A stretch of 64,000 bases of DNA, taken from the NCBI GenBank assembly GCA_963797085.1, contig CAWCOA010000022.1, positions 1 to 64,000 of the forward strand. The letters are read 5' to 3'. The position numbers were made by a program, and so were the translations under genes. Position 1 is the stretch's first letter, and each line of letters opens with the position of its first letter. This document shows, piece after piece, positions 10,786 through 19,598 of this stretch. The notes under the pieces were generated by a model. That model was not told where the DNA came from, searched no databases, and saw nothing but the letters and a program-made list of their open reading frames with translations. Source of the DNA: JASJBU01 sp963797085. Lineage in GTDB: Bacteria; Pseudomonadota; Gammaproteobacteria; Chromatiales; Chromatiaceae.

Positions 10786-10796
10786 CGTTTTTCTCC

Positions 10797-10811
10797 TTTG
10801 TAGTGTACAAA
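10797..10811. promoter_or_regulatory. Operator candidate, palindrome copy 1
   Basis: TTTGTAGTGTACAAA is a perfect 6-3-6 inverted repeat (TTTGTA-N3-TACAAA). It lies just upstream of the Shine-Dalgarno of the 54-residue gene, in the divergent intergenic region. Confidence 0.6.
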
Positions 10812-10860
10812 CGGCGCCAAAATTGGGCCGCTTGGAGAGTAGTCTAGCCAAAATATTCAA

Positions 10861-10875
10861 TTTGTCTAGTACAAA
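10861..10875. promoter_or_regulatory. Operator candidate, palindrome copy 2
   Basis: TTTGTCTAGTACAAA matches the same 15-bp palindrome with one mismatch. It is 64 bp, centre to centre, from copy 1 and 53 bp from copy 3. Confidence 0.6.
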
Positions 10876-10913
10876 AACTTGATATTATTTACTTAATGGC
10901 GAATAATTCAATT

Positions 10914-10928
10914 TATGTATAGTACAAA
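10914..10928. promoter_or_regulatory. Operator candidate, palindrome copy 3
   Basis: TATGTATAGTACAAA matches the palindrome with one mismatch and contains TATAGT (10918-10923), a good -10 hexamer for the rightward operon starting at 10944. A regulator bound here would overlap the promoter. Confidence 0.6.
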
Positions 10929-10943
10929 TAATAGTTTTAACGA

Positions 10944-12200
10944 ATGAAACTCGCAGTTATCGGCAGTGGCATCAGTGGCTTGTCCAGCGCCTGGCTATTA
11001 AGAGAGAAACACCAGGTAACGCTCTATGAAGCGGCTGACTATCTAGGCGGACACACCCATACCGTTGACGTCAGTTTGGACGGAGTGACTCATGGAGTCG
11101 ATACAGGGTTTCTGGTCTATAACACACTGACCTACCCGAATCTGATCAATCTCTTCAAGCATCTGGGGGTAGAAACGCATACCACTGATATGTCTTTCAG
11201 TGTGAAGCTGCCAGATTCCGCGCTGGAGTGGGCAGGTTCGAGTCTGGCGACTGTTTTCGGCCAGAAGCGAAACCTGCTGCGTCCCCGATTCTGGTGGATG
11301 TTGAAGGAGATCCTCAGCTTCAACGCCCAAGCGGAAGCGCTGCTTGTCCGCTCTGAACAACAGGGTTTAACCCTGGGAGCATTGTTAGAGCAGCAGGGAT
11401 ATTCCAAATGGTTCAGTGACTGGTATCTGCTGCCCATGGCCGCAGCCATCTGGTCTGCTTCCCCAACAGATATCCTCAGTTTCCCTGCGGCTACCTTTCT
11501 ACGCTTCTGTCTGAATCACCGCTTGCTGCAGGTGAATGACAGGCCGGAATGGCGCAGTGTGCTGGGCGGCGCCAGGAATTATGTGAGCCGGATGGCGGAG
11601 GTGCTGGATGTCCGTCTCAAGACGCCGGTAGAACGAGTACAGCGGAGAGAAGATTGGGTGGAGTTGAGCACCAGTGATGAGGTGAATCGCTACGATGGTG
11701 TCATCTTCGCCACGCATGCTCCCGATACACTGGGAATGCTGGTGGATGCGGACAATGACGAACAGCAACTGCTGAGGGCGGTCGGGTATAGACCGAATCT
11801 GGCGGTACTGCATACCGACCGCAGTTTTCTACCCGAACGCGAAGCGCTCTGGTCGGCCTGGAACTACCTCTCGCAGGAAAATGCAGGGCAGGCGGTTTGT
11901 GTGACCTATCTACTTAATCGGTTGCAAGCTCTTCCCTTCAAGACTCCCGTCATGGTGACCTTGAATCCGCCGCCAAGCAAAGTGATTGAAGGGGAGATTG
12001 CGCGCTTCACCTATGACCACCCGGTGTTTAATCAGGCTGCAATTGACGCCCAGCATCGATTGCCACAACTACAGGGACGCAATCGAACCTGGTATTGCGG
12101 GGCCTGGTGTGGCTATGGATTCCATGAAGACGGATTAAAGTCGGCGTTACGCATCATCAAAGATTTCGACGTGGAGGCCCCATGGCCAATAGTGCTTTGA
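10944..12200 (+). CDS. FAD-dependent amine-oxidase-like oxidoreductase (COG2907)
   Basis: 418 residues. The N-terminus is a dinucleotide-binding fold (MKLAVIGSGISGLSSAWLL, acidic end at YEAADYLGGHTHT), and GVDTGFLVYN and the C-terminal YCGAWCGYGFHEDG are typical of the COG2907 group. These proteins accompany DUF1365 and cyclopropane-synthase-like enzymes in conserved clusters and are thought to act on membrane lipids; the exact reaction is not known. It is the first gene of the rightward operon, 15 bases after operator copy 3, and overlaps the next gene by 19 bases, suggesting coupled translation. No strong Shine-Dalgarno is visible. Confidence 0.88.
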   Translation: MKLAVIGSGISGLSSAWLLREKHQVTLYEAADYLGGHTHTVDVSLDGVTHGVDTGFLVYNTLTYPNLINLFKHLGVETHTTDMSFSVKLPDSALEWAGSSLATVFGQKRNLLRPRFWWMLKEILSFNAQAEALLVRSEQQGLTLGALLEQQGYSKWFSDWYLLPMAAAIWSASPTDILSFPAATFLRFCLNHRLLQVNDRPEWRSVLGGARNYVSRMAEVLDVRLKTPVERVQRREDWVELSTSDEVNRYDGVIFATHAPDTLGMLVDADNDEQQLLRAVGYRPNLAVLHTDRSFLPEREALWSAWNYLSQENAGQAVCVTYLLNRLQALPFKTPVMVTLNPPPSKVIEGEIARFTYDHPVFNQAAIDAQHRLPQLQGRNRTWYCGAWCGYGFHEDGLKSALRIIKDFDVEAPWPIVL

Positions 12201-12940
12201 GCTGTATTGTTAGAGGGCGGGTGATGCATAAGCGCCACTACCCGGTGGAAAACCGCTTTGTCTATCCGGTGTTCTTCATGCTGGTCAATCTGGATGAACT
12301 CCATTCACTCCGTTCCTGGATGTTCGGGATTAACCGCTGGCGTCCACTCTCATTCTATTTTTCTGATCATGGTGACGGGACTGATCCGCGCATTTGGGTC
12401 AAACAACAGTTGGCGCAAGGCGACGTTAATGATTGTACCGGCCCCATCTGGGTGCAGACCTTTCCAAGGGTTTTGGGCTATGTCTTCAATCCTGTGAGTT
12501 TCTGGTACTGCCAGCGTGATGACGGCTCTGTCGGAGCAATCATCGCCGAGGTGAACAACACTTTTGGTGATCGGCACAGCTATCTGTTGACACCCGATCA
12601 AAAGACCGGCGTTTTCTCCGATATTCAGGCCGAGAAACAGTTCTATGTATCGCCCTTCTATCCGGTCAAAGGCTGCTATCGATTCCATTTTAATACTGAT
12701 TTCTCTGCACCTCGAGCACGCATTGATTTTTTCGATGACGGACGTTTGCAGCTGAATACGGCAATTTGGGGTCGCTCCCGGACTTTCACCACCAGCAACC
12801 TGTTATCCGAACTGATGCGTCAGCCGCTGCTCACTTTTGGTGTGATGTTTCGCATTCATTGGCAGGCATTGCGGCTTTGGCGCAAAGGCGTGACATTTTT
12901 TCGTCGACCAACTTCTTCCGCCGAGGAGGCATCTTCATGA
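12182..12940 (+). CDS. DUF1365 family protein
   Basis: 252 residues starting MANSALSCIVRGRVMHKRHYP. Family features include RFVYPVFFMLVNLDEL, PRVLGYVFNPVSFWYC, EVNNTFGDRHSYLL and KQFYVSPFYPVKGCYRF. The function is unproven, but it is almost always encoded beside a COG2907 oxidoreductase and a cyclopropane-synthase-like methyltransferase, as here, so a role in the same fatty-acid modification is likely. It overlaps the preceding gene by 19 bases and the next one by four (ATGA). Confidence 0.9.
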   Translation: MANSALSCIVRGRVMHKRHYPVENRFVYPVFFMLVNLDELHSLRSWMFGINRWRPLSFYFSDHGDGTDPRIWVKQQLAQGDVNDCTGPIWVQTFPRVLGYVFNPVSFWYCQRDDGSVGAIIAEVNNTFGDRHSYLLTPDQKTGVFSDIQAEKQFYVSPFYPVKGCYRFHFNTDFSAPRARIDFFDDGRLQLNTAIWGRSRTFTTSNLLSELMRQPLLTFGVMFRIHWQALRLWRKGVTFFRRPTSSAEEASS

Positions 12941-14145
12941 ACGGTATGACCACAACCCTGGACACACAAGCTCTGCCGCTCGGGCTCAGGCAACTGATCG
13001 GTAAACTGGGAAAAATCGCTGTCGGGACTCTGGAATTGACCACACCTGAAGGTCACCAGTTGACCTTCGGTAATGGAGAGGAACCCATTGCGGACGTGCA
13101 CCTGAGAGATTGGCGGGCGTTGCGGCGGGTGTTTCGTAACGGTGATATCGGTCTGGCGGAATGCTATCGGGATGGACTCATCCAAACCAGCGATATCGCC
13201 GCCCTGATGTTTCTCGGGATCAGAAACCAGAAAGCCCTGGAAAAGATGATCATGGGCAATCGCCTGCTCAACCTGGGTTATCGGATACGGCATCTGTTAA
13301 GGCACAACTCACGCAAGGGTAGTTCGAAAAACATCCAGGCGCATTACGACCTGGGCAACGATTTCTACGCGCTCTGGCTGGATCCGACGATGACCTATTC
13401 AAGCGCACGTTTTGAGACAGGACTGGAGGGCGATCTGGTGCAAGCTCAGGAAGCTAAATATCAGCACATGCTGGACCAAATCGAAGCCATGCCAGGGGAT
13501 TCGGTGTTGGAGATCGGTTGTGGCTGGGGCGGTTTTGCCGAATACGCCGCGGGTCAGGGGATCCGGGTGCATGGCGTAACCCTCTCGAAACGCCAGCTTG
13601 CTTATGCCCGTGAACGTATCGCACAGGCCGGGCTTGAGGACCTGGCGAGTTTCGAATTGCGAGACTACAGGGATCTTGACGGACAGTACGACCACATTGT
13701 CTCCATTGAAATGCTGGAAGCCGTGGGAGAGGCCTATTGGTCGGTTTATTTCGACAAGTTGCGCTGGCTCTTAAAGCCTGGAGGCAAGGCTGCCATTCAG
13801 ACTATCATCATCGATGATAGGCATTTCGACGGGTATAGAAAAAGGACCGACTTTATTCAGCAGTACATATTTCCCGGCGGTATGCTGCCTTCGCAGCGCG
13901 TGATCCATGAACTGGCGGTCCAGCATGGCTTTAAGGTCGGGCAGATAGAGGCCTTTGGCGCTGACTATGCCGAGACCCTGCGGCGCTGGCGACAATGTTT
14001 CGAAGACAACCTCAGCAAGGTGAGACTGCTGGGTTTCGATACCGCCTTTATCCGTCTCTGGCGTTTCTATCTGGCCTATTGTGAAACTGGCTTCGATGAA
14101 CAGCGTATTGACGTGGTGCAGTTCCGATTGGTGCAGGAGTCATGA
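12937..14145 (+). CDS. Cyclopropane-fatty-acyl-phospholipid synthase-like methyltransferase
   Basis: 402 residues from the ATG at 12937, which overlaps the DUF1365 stop and follows GAGGAGGC; a longer frame from 12766 is not needed. Signatures include AHYDLGNDFYALWLDP (about 135-150), the SAM loop VLEIGCGWGGF (190-200) and MLEAVGEAYW. The family adds a methylene or methyl group from SAM to unsaturated acyl chains in membrane phospholipids. Within this operon it probably makes modified or furan-type fatty acids that protect against singlet oxygen; that role is inferred from similar clusters. It overlaps the next gene by four bases. Confidence 0.92.
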   Translation: MNGMTTTLDTQALPLGLRQLIGKLGKIAVGTLELTTPEGHQLTFGNGEEPIADVHLRDWRALRRVFRNGDIGLAECYRDGLIQTSDIAALMFLGIRNQKALEKMIMGNRLLNLGYRIRHLLRHNSRKGSSKNIQAHYDLGNDFYALWLDPTMTYSSARFETGLEGDLVQAQEAKYQHMLDQIEAMPGDSVLEIGCGWGGFAEYAAGQGIRVHGVTLSKRQLAYARERIAQAGLEDLASFELRDYRDLDGQYDHIVSIEMLEAVGEAYWSVYFDKLRWLLKPGGKAAIQTIIIDDRHFDGYRKRTDFIQQYIFPGGMLPSQRVIHELAVQHGFKVGQIEAFGADYAETLRRWRQCFEDNLSKVRLLGFDTAFIRLWRFYLAYCETGFDEQRIDVVQFRLVQES

Positions 14146-14669
14146 TTAAGCCAGCCTTTGGGTCCTTGCTGATTATTTTTGGCTTGCTCCTGAGTCAGGC
14201 CACTGCTAAGGCGAGTGTCAATCCAATACCGCAACTGCCTGGATCACAACAGGTGGGAGCAGGTGAATTGACCTGGTTCGGTATGACCGTCTATCAGGCA
14301 AGTCTCTTCGCCGCAGCAGGGGAGTATCAGCCGGACCTGCCACATGCGCTGAAGATTGACTATGCGTTTAGTTTCAGCGCCTATCAGCTGGCGAAGCAAT
14401 CCCTAAAAGAGATCGAACGCATCCATGGTAAACAGCCCGACAGGGATAGCCTGGTAGAGCAACTCCAGGCGGTATTTAGCGACGTGAAGAAGGGCGTGCA
14501 TATCCTCGGTATTCACTACCCGGGGCAGGGCGCTAGCTTTTATAGTGCAGGCGAACTGTTGGGCAGATTAGACAATTCTAAGCTGGCTGAGATGTTCTTC
14601 GACATCTGGCTCAATTCAGCCACCCGGGAACCCCGCTTGCGCAACCAACTGCTGGGCAGTCGTCAATGA
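14142..14669 (+). CDS. Chalcone isomerase-like periplasmic protein
   Basis: 175 residues with a signal peptide (LLIIFGLLLSQATAKA). The body matches the bacterial chalcone-isomerase-like family: GAGELTWFGMTVYQASLFA near the N-terminus, ALKIDYAFSFSAYQLAKQS in the middle and FFDIWLNSATREPRLRNQLLG at the end. The bacterial members are not known to act on flavonoids; some may bind fatty acids. Four-base overlaps on both sides place it firmly inside the operon. Confidence 0.82.
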   Translation: MIKPAFGSLLIIFGLLLSQATAKASVNPIPQLPGSQQVGAGELTWFGMTVYQASLFAAAGEYQPDLPHALKIDYAFSFSAYQLAKQSLKEIERIHGKQPDRDSLVEQLQAVFSDVKKGVHILGIHYPGQGASFYSAGELLGRLDNSKLAEMFFDIWLNSATREPRLRNQLLGSRQ

Positions 14670-15919
14670 CGACCGGGCAAAGGCTGGCCTATGGGGTGCT
14701 TGGCGCGCCCTTGGCTATGGCGGCCCTGCCGGTGTATATCCATACGCCCAAGCTATATGGTGATGAGTTTGGTCTTGGTCTGGTGCTCACTGGATTGATT
14801 CTGCTGCTCTCCCGGGCGGTGGATACGCTGCAGGACCCCTGGCTGGGAAAGCTGGCGGATTATCTCCACCATCGACCAGGTGGATGGACTCTGCTGGTGT
14901 CGGTTGCCGTCTTCTGCCTGGGCCTCTCATATACCGCCCTGTTCAATCCACCCAGCCACAATCAGCTGTTCCTTATGATTTGGTTCGCCGTTGCCTTGGT
15001 TCTTGTCTACACCGCCCACAGCGCCCTGAATATCACCTATCTGGCCTGGGGCGCGCGAGCCAGCGAGGACAGTCACGAGAGAACGCGTTTGGTGGCCTTC
15101 CGGGAAGGTTTTGCCCTGCTTGGTGTGGTGCTTGCCAGTCTGTTGCCGATGCTATTTGCGGACTGGTTTTCTCCACAGCAACGCTGGCTGATTTTCAGCC
15201 TGGTGTTTGTCTGCGTGCTCATCCCAGCCGCCTGGTTGTTGCTGAGCCATGCACCTCTGCCAGAGAAAATCCAGGCATCGCCGCAGGGTCTGCTTGAGCC
15301 ACTCAAGCAGACCGCGTTTCGGCGCCTGGCGATTCTGTTTTTCATGAACGGATTTGCCATTGCGATTGCCGCTACGCTCTCCCTCTTCTATATCGCCGAT
15401 GTGCTGAAGCTCGAAGCCTATAGCGGCCTGCTGTTAGCGCTCTATTTCGTCAGTGGGGCCTGTTCCTTACCCCTGTGGCTGATGCTTGCGCGCAGAATCG
15501 GTAAAGTAATGAGCTGGGTGCTGGGTTCGATGATCGCGGTGGCGGGTTTTTTCTGGGCAGTCCAGCTGGGTGAGGGGGATCTCGCGCCCTACATGATCAT
15601 CTGTGTGCTCTCCGGCGCCGCCCTGGGTGCAGATCTTGCCCTGCCCGCCGCCATTGCCGCCGACATCATTCCCAAGCGGGAGCGTGGACGCACTGCCAGC
15701 TACTTCGGAATCTGGAGCCTGATCAACAAGCTGGTGCTGGCGCTGGCCGCTGGACTGGCGCTGCCTTTGCTGGCCGGGCTGGGTTACCAGCCGGGAGAAG
15801 AATTCGGATTGTTGGCGCTGGCGATCTGTTATGCCGGCATTCCCTCTATCATCAAACTACTCGCCGTTACGCTGCTGATTCGCTGGCGATCCTCCCTGGA
15901 GATCAATGATGCAACTTAG
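14666..15919 (+). CDS. MFS transporter (GPH/MFS_2-like)
   Basis: 417 residues with about twelve hydrophobic segments. The N-terminal half carries LYGDEFGLGLVLTGLILLLS and DTLQDPWLGKLADY, the D-x3-D/P-x-G-x-x-D pattern of glycoside-pentoside-hexuronide type carriers. The second half includes DIIPKRERGRTASYFGIWS. Cargo is unknown; MFS members of this kind recur in DUF1365/cyclopropane-synthase clusters and might move a lipid-related solute. The start overlaps the previous stop by four bases. Confidence 0.85.
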   Translation: MTTGQRLAYGVLGAPLAMAALPVYIHTPKLYGDEFGLGLVLTGLILLLSRAVDTLQDPWLGKLADYLHHRPGGWTLLVSVAVFCLGLSYTALFNPPSHNQLFLMIWFAVALVLVYTAHSALNITYLAWGARASEDSHERTRLVAFREGFALLGVVLASLLPMLFADWFSPQQRWLIFSLVFVCVLIPAAWLLLSHAPLPEKIQASPQGLLEPLKQTAFRRLAILFFMNGFAIAIAATLSLFYIADVLKLEAYSGLLLALYFVSGACSLPLWLMLARRIGKVMSWVLGSMIAVAGFFWAVQLGEGDLAPYMIICVLSGAALGADLALPAAIAADIIPKRERGRTASYFGIWSLINKLVLALAAGLALPLLAGLGYQPGEEFGLLALAICYAGIPSIIKLLAVTLLIRWRSSLEINDAT

Positions 15920-16496
15920 TTACGCGCTAAAATCGGATTTTCCCTCAGTCTCTCCTAAGCTAAAACGGCAAGCATTCAAAACCCTTCTGCTGCTCTCGTT
16001 GACGGGTTTGAGTGGATGTTCCGGGATTCCTGTGGACAGTTATCAAGCCGAACAGCCAGAATTCAAGTTGGAGGATTATTTCAACGGAACCCTGGATGGC
16101 TGGGGCATGTTTCAGAAACGCGACGGTGAGGTGGTGAGACGCTTCAAGGTGGTGGTGGAAGGCGAATGGAATGGGGAGCATGGCGTGCTGGATGAGCGTT
16201 TTACCTATAGCGACGGTACTCAGCAACGTCGGGTCTGGCGTCTCACCAAAACAGCGGATGGTGAGTACCAGGGAGTGGCGGATGATGTGTTGGGTGTGGC
16301 GCAGGGACGGGTTGCTGGGAACGCCTTGCGTTGGAACTACACACTCAAGCTGCCGGTGGACGATAAAGTGTATCAGGTTAATTTCGATGACTGGATGTTT
16401 CTGCAGGAAGACGGGGTGGTGATAAACCGCTCAGTGATGAAAAAGTTTGGTTTTCGTCTGGGTGAAGTGGTCCTGTTTTTCAAGAAAAGGCCATGA
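15906..16496 (+). CDS. DUF3833 lipoprotein
   Basis: 196 residues; CTGGAGATCA precedes the start, which lies inside the end of the transporter gene. The N-terminus has a lipoprotein-like segment (LLLLSLTGLSGC). The DUF3833 core is recognisable: FNGTLDGWGMFQKRDGEVVRR, LDERFTYSDG and a C-terminal MKKFGFRLGEVVLFFKK. It is probably anchored in the outer membrane. Function is unknown; it is a regular member of this gene neighbourhood. Its stop overlaps the SDR start (ATGA). Confidence 0.85.
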   Translation: MMQLSYALKSDFPSVSPKLKRQAFKTLLLLSLTGLSGCSGIPVDSYQAEQPEFKLEDYFNGTLDGWGMFQKRDGEVVRRFKVVVEGEWNGEHGVLDERFTYSDGTQQRRVWRLTKTADGEYQGVADDVLGVAQGRVAGNALRWNYTLKLPVDDKVYQVNFDDWMFLQEDGVVINRSVMKKFGFRLGEVVLFFKKRP

Positions 16497-17269
16497 GCAG
16501 TCTAAATCAGAAAATCACCGACTGGCGGGGCAAGCGAGTATGGCTGGTGGGAGCCAGCAGTGGGATCGGCGCCGCGCTCGTCACCCAATTGCAGGGGTTA
16601 GGAGCGAGCCTGGCATTGAGCGCCCGGCGTGAAACCCAGTTGTCGAAATTGGCCGGCGAAGGAGACAGAGTCATACCCTTGGACGTAAATGACATCGATG
16701 CCATACGCGAGGCGCACGATACGCTGATCAAAGAGTGGGGTGAGATTGATATGTTGATCTATTCCGCAGGTGTCTACCAGCCGATGCGGGCCTGGGACAT
16801 CGACTTGTCAGTGATTCGCGAAACGCTGCAGACCAATCTGCAAGGGGTATACAATCTGCTGGAGGTGGTTACGCCCTATTTTCTCAGCAGGCAAACGGGT
16901 GGGATATGCTTGGTTGCCAGCGTAGCGGGTTATACCGGACTGCCAAAAGCCCTGGCCTATGGACCGAGTAAAGCGGCGGTAATCAATCTGGCGCAGATTC
17001 TCTACACGGATCTTGCGCCCCGGGGAATCAGCGTCTATCTGGTTAACCCCGGTTTTGTCAAAACCCGACTGACGCAGCAGAACGACTTTAGTATGCCGGC
17101 GCTGATCAACCCGGCAGAAGCGGCGCGGAAGATAATCAATGGCCTTGCCAAGGGACATTTTGAGATTGACTTCCCTAAGCGATTTACCTGGTGGATGAAA
17201 TTCCTCAGTCGGATCGACTGCGTTTATTGCGAGCAAAGCAGAAATCTAGATTTGTTGACCGTAATTTAA
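16493..17269 (+). CDS. Short-chain dehydrogenase/reductase
   Basis: 258 residues. Classical SDR motifs are present: GASSGIGAALV (cofactor glycine motif), YSAGVYQP, the catalytic Ser in VASVAGYTG and the YxxxK pair in YGPSKAAV. NPGFVKTRLT follows. The enzyme reduces or oxidises an unidentified substrate with NAD(P)H. It overlaps the DUF3833 gene by four bases and belongs to the same operon. Confidence 0.88.
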   Translation: MSSLNQKITDWRGKRVWLVGASSGIGAALVTQLQGLGASLALSARRETQLSKLAGEGDRVIPLDVNDIDAIREAHDTLIKEWGEIDMLIYSAGVYQPMRAWDIDLSVIRETLQTNLQGVYNLLEVVTPYFLSRQTGGICLVASVAGYTGLPKALAYGPSKAAVINLAQILYTDLAPRGISVYLVNPGFVKTRLTQQNDFSMPALINPAEAARKIINGLAKGHFEIDFPKRFTWWMKFLSRIDCVYCEQSRNLDLLTVI

Positions 17270-17319
17270 GGATCGGCTGCGTTTTTATCTGCATTGAGCA
17301 AAGCTCGATGCTGAGGATC

Positions 17320-17754
17320 ATGAAACTCGATGCACTGGTAAACTGGTATGAGACTCTGACTCCAGAGACTATTTACAATCTGAGCCAGATTTATCACGAG
17401 GACGCACGCTTCCGAGATCCTTTCAACGACGTTTACGGACATGAGGCCATCGCGGGGATTTTTCAACACATGTTCAAGACGACAAAGGATCCATTGTTCC
17501 GCATAACAGCCACCCAAAAGGAGGGCAATACAGCCTGGGTCAGCTGGACTTTCGACTTCGGACTCCGTGGCAAGGTCCTGTCAATCGACGGTGTGACGCG
17601 GTTGGGTTTTGGGGATGATGGCCGGGTCATCGAGCACCGTGATTTTTGGGACGCGACAGATCTTTTCGAGGCATTCCCTTTCGTGGGTGGAATACTACGT
17701 GTTCTTAAGCGCAGCTTGAAAACACCTTGCCCTAAATCGATGGATAGAAAGTAA
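17320..17754 (+). CDS. SnoaL/NTF2-like protein
   Basis: 144 residues from the ATG at 17320, chosen because TGAGGAT lies 8 bases upstream; 17308 is an alternative in-frame start. The fold is indicated by YHEDARFRDPFNDVYGHEAI, ISWTF-like strands (AWVSWTFDFGL) and IDGVTRLGFGDDGRVIEHRD. These small cone-shaped proteins bind hydrophobic ligands or serve as isomerases. The ligand here is unknown. It lies between the SDR and the MerR regulator, five bases from the latter. Confidence 0.78.
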   Translation: MKLDALVNWYETLTPETIYNLSQIYHEDARFRDPFNDVYGHEAIAGIFQHMFKTTKDPLFRITATQKEGNTAWVSWTFDFGLRGKVLSIDGVTRLGFGDDGRVIEHRDFWDATDLFEAFPFVGGILRVLKRSLKTPCPKSMDRK

Positions 17755-17758
17755 GTCT

Positions 17759-18652
17759 ATGACTGACAAACATACGATTAACGACGTATCACGCATCTCA
17801 GGTGTTCCCAAGGATCTTTTGCGGATGTGGGAGAGGCGCTACGGTTATCCCAAACCGGCCCGCGACGTTAATGGAGCTCGCATCTACTCCTCCGAACAGC
17901 TCAACAAACTGGTCCTTATTCGTCAGCTTATGGGCCAGGGAAAGCGACCGGGAAAACTGATGATGCTTGACCTGCCTGATTTAAAGTCCCTGGTGAAAGA
18001 AGAGCCAAAGGTTGAACTCAACATAGATCAACTCTTCGATTTGTTAAAGGCGCGGGATGCCGAAAACTTGCGGGAGTGGTTTCAAAATCAGGTGCAGGCT
18101 CATGGTCTGCGATCATTCATTCACAAAGTCATGGCACCTGCGACACGGGCGGTGGGAGAGGCCTGGTCGCGTGGCGACCTGGCAATCCATGAGGAGCATC
18201 TCTATACAGAACTGATGAAGAACCTGGTACGCCAATCACTGATTGAACACCACCAGGAAGGCAGTGTCGGACCACGCATCATGCTCACCACCGTGCCCGG
18301 TGAGCGCCACAGTCTTGGTCTGCTCATGGTTGAAACGCTACTGCGACTTGGTGGGGCTGAGGTCATCGCGTTTGGCGTCGAGATGCCATTCCGGGACATC
18401 AAAGACGCGGCAGTAAGTCACAAAGTGGATGTCATTGGCCTCTCCTTCAGCGCTAGCTTCAAGAGTGACGATGCGATTGTGATGCTTACCGGTCTGCGTC
18501 AGATGATTGATCCAGGTATTCGCATCTGGGTAGGTGGTGCGGCGTTCGACGGTGGCGCGAGTATGCCCGAAGGGGTGGAACTGCTCGACGGATTGCATGG
18601 GGTGGAGCAAATACTCGTAAAAAGTAACCGCGCTATGTCCGGTAACTCATAG
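17759..18652 (+). CDS. MerR-type regulator with B12-binding domain (LitR/CarH-like)
   Basis: 297 residues. An N-terminal MerR helix-turn-helix (DVSRISGVPKDLLRMWERRYG, about 9-30) is followed by the helical bundle carrying the W-x9-E-H motif (Trp136, Glu146, His147) and a Rossmann-like B12 domain with E-x-H-x-x-G (Glu182, His184, Gly187). In CarH the His of that motif ligates adenosylcobalamin, and light releases the protein from DNA. The residue after Trp136 is Ser, whereas T. thermophilus CarH has a His there that caps cobalt after illumination, so the photochemistry may differ. As the last gene of the operon it probably regulates both divergent clusters through the palindromes at 10797-10928. 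Confidence 0.88.
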   Translation: MTDKHTINDVSRISGVPKDLLRMWERRYGYPKPARDVNGARIYSSEQLNKLVLIRQLMGQGKRPGKLMMLDLPDLKSLVKEEPKVELNIDQLFDLLKARDAENLREWFQNQVQAHGLRSFIHKVMAPATRAVGEAWSRGDLAIHEEHLYTELMKNLVRQSLIEHHQEGSVGPRIMLTTVPGERHSLGLLMVETLLRLGGAEVIAFGVEMPFRDIKDAAVSHKVDVIGLSFSASFKSDDAIVMLTGLRQMIDPGIRIWVGGAAFDGGASMPEGVELLDGLHGVEQILVKSNRAMSGNS

Positions 18653-18821
18653 CGGCCTTCTATAGGCCAATGTGCCAGCAGTGGTATAAGAATGTACCGT
18701 CTTCTGACCGAATATGGAGTTGTCGAGCTTTACGTATCCATTGCGATACATGTTTATCAGCCAGCTGACAAACATGGGTCAGATGTTTGGGATTCTGTAT
18801 CGTCTAACGCTAGCCTTGATA

Positions 18822-18960
18822 AACAACGATGACTCGTTTGGTGATGAGATGGGTAAGCTGGTTTTTGCCTGCACGTTGGGGGTAGTAGCCAAGGTACATG
18901 AACGCAAGAAGCTCAAGCGGTTGTGCTGCTATATCAGCCGCCCGGTCGGTGTCCGAGCTG
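18822..18960 (+). mobile_element. IS91-family transposase relic (C-terminal half)
   Basis: The frame reads DDSFGDEMGK, then KVHERKKLKRLCCYISRP, closely following the IS91/ISCR Y2 transposase consensus (SFGDQVGK ... AKAHERKKLERLCRYISRPA). The intervening AGFSLHAGV block is present only after a frameshift. No flanking transposase or ends remain. It is on the same strand as a second IS91 relic at 24199-24336. Confidence 0.7.
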
Positions 18961-19242
18961 CGGCGGGGCGCTGCGGATCATCGCATCGAAGATCCATTGG
19001 TCATCAAGACGATTCCATCCTGGTCCGTAAACAGTGCATCCGTGCACCACTCCTCCATCCTTAGTTTCGTAGACGGTACTTCCCTGCACTACTGCACCGT
19101 GACTCCACTTAGTTCCACCTGGTATGACGGTGTTCTTAGTTTATGTAAGTGCCATTCCCCTTATAAGGAATCTACGTAGGTTTAAATGTCAGATATTTTT
19201 ACAGTTTCGTTTGTCGAATGGTCATTGCCTGAGAATGGAACC

Positions 19243-19531
19243 ACAGCCGCAGGTTGTATTTTTATCTGCCTGGCAAAAATCGACCCCGAATGACGAGCGG
19301 TGAGTATTTGAGTAAGGCATTGAATATACGACCATAATCCCGTGGATTCGTCTATGGATCCAAGGGAAATACAGAGGCCTAATTGTAACAGCTGCAGGTT
19401 GTATTTTTATTTGCCCGGCAAAAATCGACCTCGAATGACGAGCGGTGAGTATTTGATTAAGGCATTGAATCTACCACCATAATCCCGTGGATCCACCCAT
19501 GGACCCAAGGGATAATACGGAGGCCTAAGTG
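19243..19531 (+). repeat. Direct tandem repeat, two copies of about 144 bp
   Basis: Copy 1 (about 19243-19386) and copy 2 (about 19388-19531) share GCAGGTTGTATTTTTAT, ATGACGAGCGGTGAGTATTT and GGCATTGAAT, with scattered substitutions. Sequence just upstream of copy 1 (from 19178) also resembles sequence following copy 2, so the repeat unit may be longer and circularly permuted. It is noncoding. Confidence 0.75.
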
Positions 19532-19598
19532 TCAGCTATTTTTACAACCTCGTTTTCTGAATTTCGCATTAACCAAGTAAATCAGTCGGTTAACTTTT

